This document shows, piece after piece, positions 54,320 through 64,000 of a stretch of 64,000 nucleotides of DNA (the stretch's first letter is position 1; every line of letters begins with the position of its first letter). Origin of the DNA: Plotosus lineatus (Eukaryota; Chordata; Actinopteri; Siluriformes; Plotosidae); NCBI GenBank assembly GCA_024760905.1, contig CM045733.1, forward strand, positions 68,323,501 through 68,387,500, in the 5' to 3' direction. Position numbers and translations under genes: made by a program. A model generated the notes under the pieces. The model saw only the letters and a list, made by a program, of their open reading frames with translations, searched no databases and was not told the DNA's origin.

Positions 54320-54600
54320 TCCCCATAGTTGGGGACAATGGAAAAGTGGTTAGGGTGCTGCTGGGCTTGTGATCAGACTTGAATCCCGTTGGACCATCGT
54401 ACTAAGATCCCTGAGAAAGGTCAAAACAACAAGAGTGCTTCTGTTCGGACAGAAGTAAAAAACGAGCATCAGTAAAAATACTGGGAATTAAACCTGTGAT
54501 GAACTGGCACCCCAACCAGGAGTTGAAGAACTCCGGTCACGTCACGCTACGGAAACTGGGGATAAACACTGGCCTGATGAACCAGAAGACTTGAATGTAA
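54320..54600 (+). mobile_element. Possible old SINE
   Basis: aaaagtggttagggtgctgc (A-box-like) and gacttgaatcccgttggacc (B-box-like), then catcagtaaaaatactggga. No clear tail. Confidence 0.4.
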
Positions 54601-54762
54601 AAGTAAAAAAAACAACAGACTTACTATGCTCATCTTTCTTTTCCCAGTTTAATGCTAATTTTAGTCATATAGTTGCTAATAGGCACCAAACTGGTAATGT
54701 ATACCAAACGTGTGTGTGTAAGCCACATAAAGTAGACAGATGAAAAAAGAATGAACACTCAC

Positions 54763-54850
54763 CTGACACTCACTGTCCCTGAAGCATCCAAAACCACTGT
54801 GACTAAATCTAGATGTAATGGAAGCTATGACGTCATATCTTGTGACGTGA
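54763..54850 (-). promoter_or_regulatory. Candidate promoter and first exon of MATR3L-R with CRE sites
   Basis: A GTGAGTG donor at 54763 and, just upstream in minus sense, a perfect CRE palindrome TGACGTCA (54828-54835) plus a TGACGTGA half site (54843-54850). The pairing with the gene is inferred. Confidence 0.4.
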
Positions 54851-55158
54851 CAAAAGCATGATTCTCATAGTGTGCTGTAAATAGTGTATCTACAGACGGC
54901 TCATATTACCCCAGTTCCCCCTACATTTTTAATATGGTATTAGAAAATGTAAAGTTTTACTGAAAAGCATCAACAGCAGTGATCATAACAAAGCTGATGC
55001 TGGTTCACGTTCTCTAATGATTATAACAATAATAAGACTTTTTTATAGGCTTTTACCATTCAAAAGCACTTAAAAGTAACTTAAGATATTAATAAAAAAA
55101 CCCCTTTGGATGTGTTTTATAATACATGCTCAGATTACACATGTAGTAAGCACGACCA

Positions 55159-55660
55159 ACTGATCAGCCAGAACATTAAGACAAGTGGCAGGTGAAGTGA
55201 ATAGCCCTGATTATACCCCCAGGAAGGTCACAATTTGATCGATTCACTATCAAAGGATAAAAATAGCAGTTACATCATGAACTCGAATCATATATGACTG
55301 GAACCACTCTCCAGACTGTAAAAAAATATTATTTTAATTTAGTTCTTCCAAATTAAATTAAACTATATACAAGGATCTCTCACTACGTCACACTTCAATT
55401 CATGCAGCTTCAGTGCATCACTTTTTTTTTTTTTTTAAAGGAAATTAAGGAGGAATGGGGGGGGGGGGTTGGGGGGTTAAGGAAAATGTCACAAAACAAG
55501 GCCAATTATGCAAAAATGCCATGAGAAGCCAGTGAGTCTGATCTGACCTGATCCCTGAACTGCTGAAGTTGTGAATGCTGGTGATGATAGAAACTGACCT
55601 GAACACAGGACTGGATAGCAGCAGACCAGTTAGATGGTGGTAATGTTATGGCTGATCAGT
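55159..55660. mobile_element. Non-autonomous DNA transposon with inner insertion
   Basis: Ends actgatcagccagaacatta and taatgttatggctgatcagt, about 500 bp. Interrupted by repeat R3 copy 3 at 55374-55516. Confidence 0.8.
55374..55516 (+). mobile_element. Repeat R3 copy 3
   Basis: cttcaattcatgcagcttca and aaggccaattatgcaaaaat, as in 38738-38900; nested inside the preceding element. Confidence 0.65.
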
Positions 55661-56439
55661 ATGTGTACATTTATTTATATTTGTGCAATTTGTTTGCATT
55701 TGCAACTCATTTAAACAATTTCTCATTAAAAAAAAAAAAAAAAAAAAAGTTTGGTCTTTTTTGTGGAGAAATTGCAAAGATTAGATCCATGATGTACTGA
55801 GAATAGTAATTATAAAGCAGTCATAAACAGCGACTGAACATAGTATCATGGTTGATATTAAATTGCAGTACTGTAATGATCAAGTGATTTTCTGACGTTT
55901 CATAACTACAAATAAACATATGTATGTATACACTATGTAAACACTATCAAGTGAAGGAGGAAACCGATATTTTCTCGACGCGGGTTTACACATTAGCTTC
56001 CTTTTCCCTCTTCCAAAAAAACTTTTTTTTTTTTTATGTGTAGCCATGGAAGAAATAACAATATACAGACAAAATAAAATAAAGATAAATGTTCCATACC
56101 TTCTGTTGAATTCGCCAAGTAGTGAAAATACGGAAGTACTGAGTGAGTTCTTCTCCTCTCAGGTTTTGTTTGAAAGGTACGAACGTACTGCCACCTACTG
56201 TACAAGAGTGTGCACTGTCACATCCACTACATACAAGTGCACTGTCCAAGAGGGGAGGATTAAATGATGCCCTAAGGGGAAGAAATATATTCTGCTTGCC
56301 AACTCTGTGTGATCTAAATATGTCAAGAATATCCTTCTGAGGATTCATCTCCCCTCTCCTTCAGTTCCCAACATTCCTAACAGATTACGATCTCTCTCAC
56401 ACACACATACACTCAACAGCTCATCAATCCATCGCAAAA

Positions 56440-56640
56440 GTCAACTCACAACCACTCACAGTTACATCTAGGATCAATTTGAAACAGTCAATGAGAATAA
56501 TGTGCATGTGTTTGGACTGTGGGAAGAAACACGAGTACCTCGAGGAAACCACTACAAGCATGCAAACTCCACACAGAAACATTTATAGAGAATCAAACCC
56601 ATGATCCTCCTGCTCTGAGGTGGACGTGCTAATCACCATA
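56440..56640 (-). mobile_element. Old SINE-like repeat, reverse
   Basis: gcaaactccacacagaaac, aatcaaacccatgatcctcc and tttggactgtgggaagaaac are the reverse of the widespread fish repeat also seen at 59815-60117. Confidence 0.65.
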
Positions 56641-56820
56641 TACATGTTCGCCTCAGGATTGTAAAATGGACCAGGAGAAAAACACATTTTTACATATCCG
56701 CTTAATCAAAAAGCTATGAGGTGTGACTGTTATGAATCTAGCAGAAGAACAGATTGTTCTGATTTTCCTTGAAAGTAAACTGGATGTGAATGTCTCATGT
56801 GATGAGACAGCCCATATATT

Positions 56821-56823
<3 letters not shown>

Positions 56824-56857
<34 letters not shown>
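56824..56857. repeat. GT microsatellite
   Basis: (GT)n, about 34 bp. Confidence 0.92.
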
Positions 56858-56858
<1 letters not shown>

Positions 56859-57111
56859 TGAGAGAGAGCGAGAGATAGAGAAAGAGAGAAAGGTGGGTGC
56901 AAAGCTTTATCATATTTATGGTAATCAGAGATGAAGGTGATAAATCAAAAAAAAAAAAAAAAAAAAAAAAGTTGTTGATAATAAGGGCAGTAAAGTGTTG
57001 AGTTCAGGGGCAGCTGAATGTTGGGGGAGTTTTAGTGGAGGGTATAAAAGTCAGAAGAGTAACACTATCTTCCCCTATGATATAAAACCTAGAGAAAGAG
57101 CAGGCTAAAAA

Positions 57112-57112
<1 letters not shown>

Positions 57113-57154
<42 letters not shown>
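57113..57154. repeat. GA microsatellite
   Basis: (AG)n, about 40 bp, 80 bp downstream of a TATA-like tataaaag at about 57041. Confidence 0.92.
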
Positions 57155-57159
<5 letters not shown>

Positions 57160-57368
57160 GTGTTAATTTGCAAAGTAGTGAAGTATCTGGTGAGTCCTAA
57201 TTTTGTGTTTTTCTGCTCAGTTTTCTCAAACAGGTTAAATTCACGTGACTTTGCATCCATATCCTAATTTTTTGTGTGTTTGCTGCTCCATTTCTTTGCT
57301 GTTTGTCTTTTGTATTGAGAGTTAAGTGAGGAGTCCACTTGGAAATATGTACTGCCAAGTCAAGGTGT

Positions 57369-57402
<34 letters not shown>
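57369..57402. repeat. AAT microsatellite
   Basis: (AAT)n, about 11 units. Confidence 0.92.
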
Positions 57403-57404
<2 letters not shown>

Positions 57405-57743
57405 TTTAAAAATAGTTATTTTCATTAGCCTCTTTTTCAGGAACCTGCACATGTCTTAGTGATAGCTTGACTTTCGGTACCTGCTAACTTCTATTCTAAA
57501 GTTTAGCAGAAGAAGCAAAATTCCGTTCGATCAATTCTATAACTATAAAAAAGTAAAGTTTTTTCTTAAAAACTGACCAACTTGACTTAGCATTTTTTGC
57601 AAGTGGACTTTCAAATGTATCCGTCAGCACGGTCAAGAACACTGAGGTTTTACTAACAGATTAGTCTTACAGTCTAAATCAGTTCAGTCTAAATGGTAAC
57701 AGCCTTGATAACCATGAACAGAGACAGAAATGTCTTATTCTCT

Positions 57744-57746
<3 letters not shown>

Positions 57747-57779
<33 letters not shown>
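57747..57779. repeat. CA microsatellite
   Basis: (AC)n, about 33 bp. Confidence 0.92.
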
Positions 57780-57781
<2 letters not shown>

Positions 57782-58010
57782 CATAAATACAGCTGAAACA
57801 AACGACATTCATTCTCATCAATTGACGATCAACGTCGAGCGAACCAGGAGGGGCAAAAAGTTACCCAAGAGCAACGTGAAGCACGAGTGGAAGAGCGATA
57901 TGAATTTAAATTCAGCGTCCAAACAGGAAATACTTAGAGACAAGTGTCGCCACAAAGCGTCAAGCAAATCAAGGGAATCCATTTTCTGCCAAAGGGGATC
58001 GTCAGCTCTT

Positions 58011-58024
58011 GTTGCCTAGGTAAC
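58011..58024. promoter_or_regulatory. RFX X-box-like palindrome
   Basis: GTTGCC-TA-GGTAAC matches the X-box consensus for RFX transcription factors on both strands. It lies in a CpG-richer, repeat-free stretch (57790-58080). Confidence 0.45.
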
Positions 58025-58126
58025 CGTCTCACATGTTTCCCATGTGAAAATATGAACAACATCAAGCTAGTTTCCTCCAGTAGATCAATCATAAGTCATC
58101 GTTATCATTATTATATTTTATTTTAT

Positions 58127-58480
58127 GGGCAGTGGTGGGCTGGTGGGAAAGGTGCTGGATCATTGATCCCAAAGATGGGGGTTTAAGCCCCACTCTCAAC
58201 GGGTTGTCACTGCACCACCTCGTCCCCCCCCTGTCCCCCGCTACGTGCAGCTAAGGCCGGCCGTGTCTCTCACTATGGTGTCTATGATGTGAGGCTTTAA
58301 AAGAACCATTGCTGACTTTCAACAGGAGTAGCTGCATAGCTTTCAGCAGATTTCTGGCCTGCGATGGCCTGGAGAGCCATCCAGGGTGTACTCTGCCATT
58401 GCCTGGAGTCGGCTGGGATGGGCGCCAGCCTCCCCGCGAACATAATTAAGAATCAGCACTTCAGAAAAATGAATGAATGA
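58127..58480 (+). mobile_element. SINE with L2-type tail
   Basis: Same tRNA head and body as the other SINEs, but the tail is ccagcctccccgcgaacata attaag...aatgaatgaatg. Target duplication atattttatttta on both sides. Confidence 0.87.
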
Positions 58481-58739
58481 ATATTTTATTTTAGTTCATG
58501 TTAGCTCATACTGTATTATCAGAATAAATTATCGATTCATCTTTTATATTTATATTACCATCAATTTATTACAATAATTATTATTATTATCACACTATAT
58601 ATAAATTCACAGGAAATGCAAGCTGTTTCAGAACTGTGGACAGAAGAATCATGTTTCTGTTTAATATCCTGATATAATGTCTGTGTGTAGTCAATGCAGC
58701 CATGAGGTGGGGGGGTGGGGGGGGGGACTAACCAGTGTC

Positions 58740-59208
58740 TCTCCCCCTCATGCCGGTCCCAAGCCCGGAGGAATGCAGTGGGTTGTGTCAGGAAGGGCAT
58801 CCGACGTAAAACCAATGCCAAACATTTATGATGCAAATCAGAAGTATTACCCCCATACCGGATCGGTCGAGGCCCGGGTTAACAACGACCGCCATCAGTG
58901 CTGTCAATCAACAGGGTGCTGATGGAAATTGGACTACTGTTGGTCGAAGACGTCGAAGAAGGAGAGGTGGGAGGCGTGTCCGTAGGCAGAGAGAGAGAAG
59001 AGGATTGGCAGTAGGATGCTGAGGTTGGAACTACCAGGCAGAAGGCCTCGAGGAAGACCAAAGAAGAGATTTATGGATGTGGTGAAGGAAGACATGAAGG
59101 TCGTTGGAGTCAGAAAAGAAGATGCGGAGGACAGGGTGAGGTGGAGGCGGATGATTTGCTGTGGCGACCCCTGAAGGGAGCAGCCGAAAGTAAAAGAAGA
59201 AGAGTGTC
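58740..59208 (+). mobile_element. RTE-type LINE, 5' segment fused to 3' end
   Basis: A 5' segment (gtcaggaagggcatccgacg, accggatcggtcgaggcccg) joins directly to the last part of the ORF (frame: LPGRRPRGRPKKRFMDVVKE) and the 3' end (gctgtggcgacccctgaagg). Nearly the whole endonuclease/RT is deleted. Confidence 0.82.
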
Positions 59209-59209
59209 T

Positions 59210-59810
59210 GTGTGTAGTCATAAAGCATAAAATATCTACACAAGACAATAATGCGGTGCTCTTCCATGTTGATGTATTGAAGGTGGAAAAATTAAACTTC
59301 AATTATTTTCTAAACCACTTGATCTTAAATAGGGTTACAGGGGAGGCTGGTGCTCATTTCAGCCGACCCTGGGTGAGGGCGGGGTACACCCTGGACAGCT
59401 CACCAGACCATCGCAGACAATTAAAGTTGTGTTTGTTAATGACCTCAAGGAGCTCAGTGTTTAAAGACATCTGTCCATCAACGTAATCTTTAAGCTCTGA
59501 TTGGTTCACACTCGAAGCATATTGCATGAAAGTTCAGCTTCGTTCAGGGCTTCTCAATTATTTTGTGTGACCCCCCCCAGGAAAAAAAAAAAAACAATCC
59601 ATGCATCCCACCGCCCTGCGAGCGACTATAAATAGTATTATTTGTCTATAAACTTGTTATTAGTCAGCAAAATAAAACCTCTTTAAAATGTGTTGAGTAA
59701 ATATAATGTGATGAGCAAGCCAAACTTTTTTTTATTTTTTTCAAAGGTGGAGGTGTGCTAGAAAAAACAAACATAAAAACAACCAAAAAAAACAACAAAC
59801 AAACAAATAA
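59210..59810. other. Intergenic, little recognised
   Basis: A short old repeat tail near 59340-59420 (ggctggtgctcatttcagcc) and a possible hAT-like end near 59550 (cagggcttctcaattatttt). No gene seen. Confidence 0.35.
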
Positions 59811-59814
59811 AACA

Positions 59815-60117
59815 GTGCTGCCTGTCAGCAAAACGGTCCTGGGTTTGATTCCCAGCTTGAGTGTTTCTGTGTGGAGTTTGCATGTTCTACCTTGTGCTTG
59901 CACGGGTTTCCTCCCACCGTCCAGAAACATGCGCGGTAGGCTAACTGGCTGTTCCAAATCACCCCGAGTGTGTGAATGATTGTGTGAGTGTTGGCCCTGC
60001 AATGGACGAGTGAACTGTCCTGGGAGTACCCTGCCATCACCCAGAGTCAACTGAGATGGGCGCCAGCTTCCCTGCAACCCTAATTAAAATGAAACATCTT
60101 CGAAAATGGACGAATGA
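59815..60117 (+). mobile_element. Widespread fish SINE/L2-tail repeat
   Basis: gtcctgggtttgattcccag, tgtgtggagtttgcatgttc, cagaaacatgcgcggtaggc, and a tail ending gaaaatggacgaatga. Confidence 0.75.
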
Positions 60118-60637
60118 AAGGAAAGTGTATGAATGAAAGAATGAAGGGAAAAGTGTATAAGGCGGTGTTGAGGTCGGCGATGTTGTATGGTTTAGAAACA
60201 GTGGCCCGCCCTGGGGGGCCAGGACAGGGCAGGACAGGGGCCTGACAGGACGCAGAGCTGGAGGTAGCAGAGATGAAAATGTTGAGGTTCTCTTTGGGAG
60301 TAACGAGGATGGATAGGATCAGGAATGAGTACATCAGAGGGACAGCACATGTAAGACGTTTTGAAGACAAAGTCAGAGAGGCTAGATTGAGATGGTTTGG
60401 ACATGTACAGAGGAGGGATAGTGAGTATATTGGTAGTAGGATGCTGAGGTTGGAACTACCAGGCAGAAGGCCTAGAGGAAGATCAAAGAGACGATTCATG
60501 GACGTGGTGAAGGAGAACATGAAGGCAGTCGGTGGAAGAGGAGAAGATGCAGAGGATAGGGTGAGATGGAGGCAGATGATTCGCTGTGGCGACCCCTGAA
60601 GGGAAAAGCCGAAAGGAAAAGAAGAAGAAGAAGAAGA
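60118..60637 (+). mobile_element. RTE-type LINE 3' fragment, 5'-truncated
   Basis: The frame at 60273-60599 contains MKMLRFSLGVTRMDRIRNEY, RLRWFGHVQRRDSEYI and EDRVRWRQMIRCGDP, the C-terminus of an RTE reverse transcriptase, then the 3' end gccgaaaggaaaagaagaag. Flanked by gaaaatggacgaatga at 60102-60117 and about 60637-60652. Confidence 0.87.
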
Positions 60638-60865
60638 AAATGGACGAATGATCAAGAAAACCAATTTCTGAGCACAGAACTCCAGAATTCAGGGGATAAG
60701 TTAAATTTGAACTCTGCGTAAAAGTTACCCTTCATTTAAAGCTCTGACTTCATCATGACATCAGAATAAATATGATTCACGGACAGGGTGAAGTACCAGC
60801 TCAGTTTGTGATGTCACTACAAGAACTTCACAACTTTAACTTATCACATCGTTTCATTTTGGTGC

Positions 60866-61190
60866 AGCCAAATGTGGCCTGGTGGTAAAGGTGCTGGATC
60901 ACTGATCTTAAGGTTGGGGGTTCAAGCCCCACTCTCAATGGGTTGTCACTGTCCCCTTCCCCAGTGCAGCTAACTGGGTTATCAAAGGCTGGCCATGTCT
61001 CTCACTGTCCATGGTGTGAGGCTGTAAAATTTCTGACTTTCGTCAAGACTAGGCTACACAGCCGTCAGCATGTTTCTGCCCTGCGATGGCCTGGCAAGCT
61101 GTCCAGGGTGTCCTCTGCCCTCGCCCATAGTCAGCGTCAGCTGAGATGGGTACCTAATTAGGGTAAAGCGGTTAAGAAAATGAATGAATC
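60866..61190 (+). mobile_element. SINE with L2-type tail, older copy
   Basis: Head gtggcctggtggtaaaggtg, body gcagctaactgggttatcaa, tail gtacctaattagggtaaagc plus aatgaatg. Confidence 0.85.
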
Positions 61191-61317
61191 TTGTCTTTTT
61201 TCCCTCACAGATACGTGGTATCATGTGACTTCTGATTCACGTGACTAACAGGAGTGAGTTTACGTTAGCCTGAGTGTTCTTCATATTGTATTCACACAGG
61301 TCAGTAGGTGCCTTTCG

Positions 61318-61342
61318 TGTGTGTGTGTGTGTGTGTGTGTGT
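61318..61342. repeat. GT microsatellite at the mss51 start
   Basis: (GT)n ending 17 bp upstream of the mss51 ATG. Confidence 0.9.
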
Positions 61343-61358
61343 CCACTGAGTAGTTATA

Positions 61359-61516
61359 ATGGCAGGAAAGGCTCCATCACTCCCAGAACCCTTTGCTCCA
61401 AGTCCTGACAGTGTCTTTTCTGACCAGTTTGGATTCTACTCTTTGGACTCAAATGTTCCTGGGCTCTCGAAAGTCATCCTGAGCAACCTAAACATGAAGG
61501 ACTACTCAGAGTATAG
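61359..61516 (+). CDS. mss51: mss51 coding exon 1
   Basis: 158 nt; starts [18 protein letters not shown] and ends in a split Arg codon at donor GTAGGA. A GT microsatellite abuts the 5' side of the start. Confidence 0.85.
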
Positions 61517-61532
61517 GTAGGACACCAAGACA

Positions 61533-61579
<47 letters not shown>

Positions 61580-62085
61580 GCCAGCCACTGAAACACTGAA
61601 AATGTTTGTCTGTCAGAGCGGCGCTAGAGGGAAGAGGAAAGGTCGGGTTCCGTTCCCGTAAGGAGATGTTTCAGAAATTGGAGGAGACCTTTAAATTCTG
61701 TGCCTGCTGCTTTACACTCCCAACCAATCTGCCCGATCCCTCAGTACTCAGACGCTGTGCCAAGTGAGTGTTTTATATATTTAAACTAAATACTGTAATA
61801 TGAAATAAATGCAGAAGTGTTGCTCTGATTCATATTCTTTCATCTTAGTATCTCCTATGAGCATCCAAAAACTTTTTCAACATCATCTCAGAATTAGCAA
61901 TGTCTGTGATTTCAAGTGACCGGGAGCTACATCCATAAACACCAATTTAAAAATATATATATACATATAAAGTTTGTATAACCGTGTGTGTGTGTGTTTC
62001 TATAGAAATTAATCATGTATCAATCCCACAGCTTATATCTGTAGAGATAATGGTGTGGACAGAAAAGACTAAATATGAAAGTCAA

Positions 62086-62132
<47 letters not shown>

Positions 62133-63551
62133 TGCTTTAAAGCCACACCATGCACTACCACCTGTTTAGTGATCATGTCTAAAACAAACATTACACATAA
62201 CTTCAGTTCATTTTCTGTAACCGCTTAAACCTAATTAGGGTCGCAAGGAGGCTGGCACCCATCCCAGCCAACTCCGGGCGAGGGCAGAGTACACCCTGGA
62301 CAGCTCGCCAGGCCATCGCAGGGCAGAAATGCGCTGAGGGCTTTGCAGATACTCTTGTCGGAAGTCAGCAATGGTTCTTTTACATGAACCTCCCACCATA
62401 GACAGTGAGAGACATGGCCCACCTTTGATAACCCAGTTAAGCTGCACTGGGACAACAGTGACAACCTTGTGGAGAGTGGGACTCAAACCCCCAACCTTAG
62501 GATCAGCGATCCAGTGCCCTATACCACTTGGCCACCACTGCCCTCATAATAAATCACTATAATGCTATTAGCATACAATTATTCTCGACTGTCATGGCTC
62601 CATTAGCCGAGACTCACTTCTGTGTTATCCTTGCCTTACCTCGTATTACCCCAGCGGCACTTCTCCATTAGCCGAGCATTGATTCTTCATCATCCTTGCA
62701 ATACCCATGTATTAGCCCTTCATCACCTTTCCATTAGTCGATTGTCACATATCTATTAGCATAGCATCACCTCTCCATTAACCAAGGATCAGTTCTCCAT
62801 AAGACTAGCATCGCCTTTCCATTAGCATGGCCACTCTTGTAGCAGGTGACACACTTTAAACTATTATAGAGTATAATCAATAATAACTTCGCGAAGAATA
62901 TAAAATATTTTTTGTTTGTTTGTTTGGTGTTTTTTTTTTTTAATTTTTTTTTTTTTTTTTGATGACTTCATTTATAGCATGTCTTCTTATTAACCTGGCC
63001 AAAGGCTCGCTACGTTCCCAGGAGGAGAAGCGAAGCGGTTAAACACGGAAGTCATATCTTAGCATGATGCAGCAGCTGGTCTGATAAAGGTCATAGGTTT
63101 TAGGGTTTAAGACCATCTGGCCTCTGAAAGTAGCATCTGACCGGGGTAGAAATGTTTGACTCAGTGAGTAATAAACAGCCATAAATACCTCCATCACATT
63201 CTGCTGTGCTCGTCTCTGATCAAACAATCCAGCCACAGGCACCGTGATCACCCGCAGCATGAAGTCATGCAGACATGACATGCCATTGTAAATAAATAAA
63301 CTATTTATCTGTTGAAAACACGGTGCTAAAAAAAGCCCATGGACATTTCTTTAGGATTTGACTGTTTAGTACTGTACCGCTCACCCTTTCTCTAAACTCC
63401 AGTTCATTCTTTGTCTGCTGTACGAGGTGCCTAAATGTGTACTACTGCAGTAAGGAGTGTCAGAAGAAGGACTGGAGTCTTCATAAGAAGTTTTGTACGA
63501 AGCTGAAAATGGGGGCCATAGACAGGCTGGTGGACTTTCTGGTACATACAG
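61359..63551 (+). CDS. mss51: MSS51 (zinc-finger MYND protein), first three coding exons; 3' end outside window
   Basis: Plus-strand gene with coding exons 61359-61516, 61617-61763 and 63427-63551, phases consistent (52 codons + 2 nt, 1+48+2, 1+41+1). Start ATG has A at -3 and G at +4. [18 protein letters not shown] and [10 protein letters not shown] are hallmarks of the vertebrate MSS51 N-terminus. Exon 2 encodes [16 protein letters not shown], with the first MYND cysteines. Exon 3 supplies [19 protein letters not shown] and KKFC, completing a MYND zinc finger. By family, vertebrate MSS51 is a mitochondrial, muscle-enriched protein affecting oxidative metabolism; it is related by name to yeast Mss51, which controls COX1 translation. 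Intron 2 is enlarged by a SINE and minisatellite. The rest of the gene lies right of the window. Confidence 0.88.
61536..61574. repeat. CA microsatellite in mss51 intron 1
   Basis: (CA)n fills much of the 100-bp intron. Confidence 0.92.
61617..61763 (+). CDS. mss51: mss51 coding exon 2
   Basis: 147 nt after acceptor gtctgtcag; encodes [18 protein letters not shown] and the first Cys pair of the MYND finger; donor GTGAGTG. Confidence 0.87.
62089..62131. repeat. CA microsatellite in mss51 intron 2
   Basis: (CA)n, about 42 bp. Confidence 0.92.
62217..62543 (-). mobile_element. SINE with L2-type tail, reverse, in mss51 intron 2
   Basis: Reverse copy: tail cctaattagggtcgcaagga, body ataacccagttaagctgcac, and head gatcagcgatccagtgccct. 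The head is preceded (in SINE sense) by the spacer at 62544-62845. Confidence 0.87.
62544..62845 (-). repeat. CATTAGC-rich minisatellite-like spacer attached to SINE
   Basis: About 40-bp imperfect units with ctccattag/attagcatagcatcacc motifs. Its first about 210 bp are the reverse complement of the spacer between the two heads of the composite SINE at 17823-18033. Confidence 0.85.
62910..62961. repeat. Poly-T-rich tract
   Basis: tttgtttg repeats then two T runs. Confidence 0.85.
63427..63551 (+). CDS. mss51: mss51 coding exon 3 (MYND core)
   Basis: 125 nt after acceptor tacgag; C-x3-C, H and C ligands of the MYND finger, then [14 protein letters not shown]; donor GTGAGA. Confidence 0.88.
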
Positions 63552-64000
63552 GTGAGACTCTGAAAATGGGTTTAATTTACACCGCACCTACAGGTCATTC
63601 AAGTCAAAAGTCCAAGTGGCTTTCTTGAACATGTACTAACTGTAACAAACCCAATTAGACCACCATGGATGGGTCGGTAAACATTTGGTCAAGAGTCCTC
63701 AGTCCAGCCACACATGTCAAATACCATATCTGTCTCTGTATCAACTACTGGCGGCTTGATTTTTTTTTTTTTTTTTTTTTTTGAGAGTGAAACTAAGGTT
63801 GCATCCAAGTACTCAAATTTTCCATACTACTGTATATTACTAATAATACTAATAATAATACTACTGTATATGCACGCAAAAAGCAACATGTGGGACGTCC
63901 ATCACAGTCTCCTCTCAACTCCTGTCGTATGCTGTGCAGCCAAGCTTTGCCATTCAGTGCTGCAATGCCTCATTCCTATAATGTTTTCACGGTTTACAAG

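Noticed and set aside
57693..58019. 108-residue frame through a CA repeat
   Set aside because: The start is repeat-derived; the downstream 70 codons are unrecognised and have no splice support, so it is not called as a gene.

Overview
The window reads as ray-finned fish (teleost) nuclear DNA. It is AT-rich, has short exons with canonical GT-AG introns, and is crowded with tRNA-derived SINEs, RTE-type and other LINE pieces, Tc1, pogo-like and hAT DNA transposons, and very long TA/CA microsatellites. I see no bacterial, CRISPR or organellar content. Species cannot be told from sequence alone.

Three protein-coding genes are supported. Two are tandem minus-strand paralogues of the Matrin-3 family of nuclear RNA-binding, zinc-finger proteins. 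The right copy (MATR3L-R, CDS about 52.1 to 33.1 kb) is complete: 19 exons give an in-frame 886-residue model with stop codon. The left copy (MATR3L-L, CDS about 24.0 kb down to 0.9 kb) gives 838 in-frame residues over 16 exons, and its C-terminal exons lie off the left edge. Both have an N-terminal Matrin-3-like motif, two consecutive matrin-type C2H2 fingers (each split by an intron at the same place and each followed by a 39-nt exon), an RRM, and a long Ser/Arg/acidic linker. MATR3L-R shows the C-terminal finger. MATR3L-L keeps RRM2; in MATR3L-R RRM2 is eroded. The third gene, on the plus strand at 61.36 kb, is the 5' part (three coding exons with a MYND finger) of mss51; it runs off the right edge.

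Layout: 0.9-24.3 kb MATR3L-L with introns full of transposons, including a foldback inside a pogo-like element inside a Tc1 element at 11.2-13.7 kb. 24.3-29.7 kb holds its 5' UTR and promoter side, a LINE and a Tc1 relic. 29.9-32.9 kb is a block of Tc1/mariner relics between the two genes. 33.1-52.4 kb is MATR3L-R, with a large palindrome at 37 kb and TA microsatellites at 44-45 kb. 52.4-61.3 kb is intergenic, with a CRE-bearing candidate promoter at 54.8 kb, several SINEs and RTE LINE 3' ends. 61.3-64 kb is mss51.

The most interesting signals are the duplicated finger-exon modules with a local triplication of the 39-nt exon, RRM2 decay in one paralogue, a probable gene-conversion tract spanning exon and intron, a SINE family whose members carry two different LINE-type tails, and the nested foldback. 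All homology statements rest on motif recognition by eye; no database search was run.
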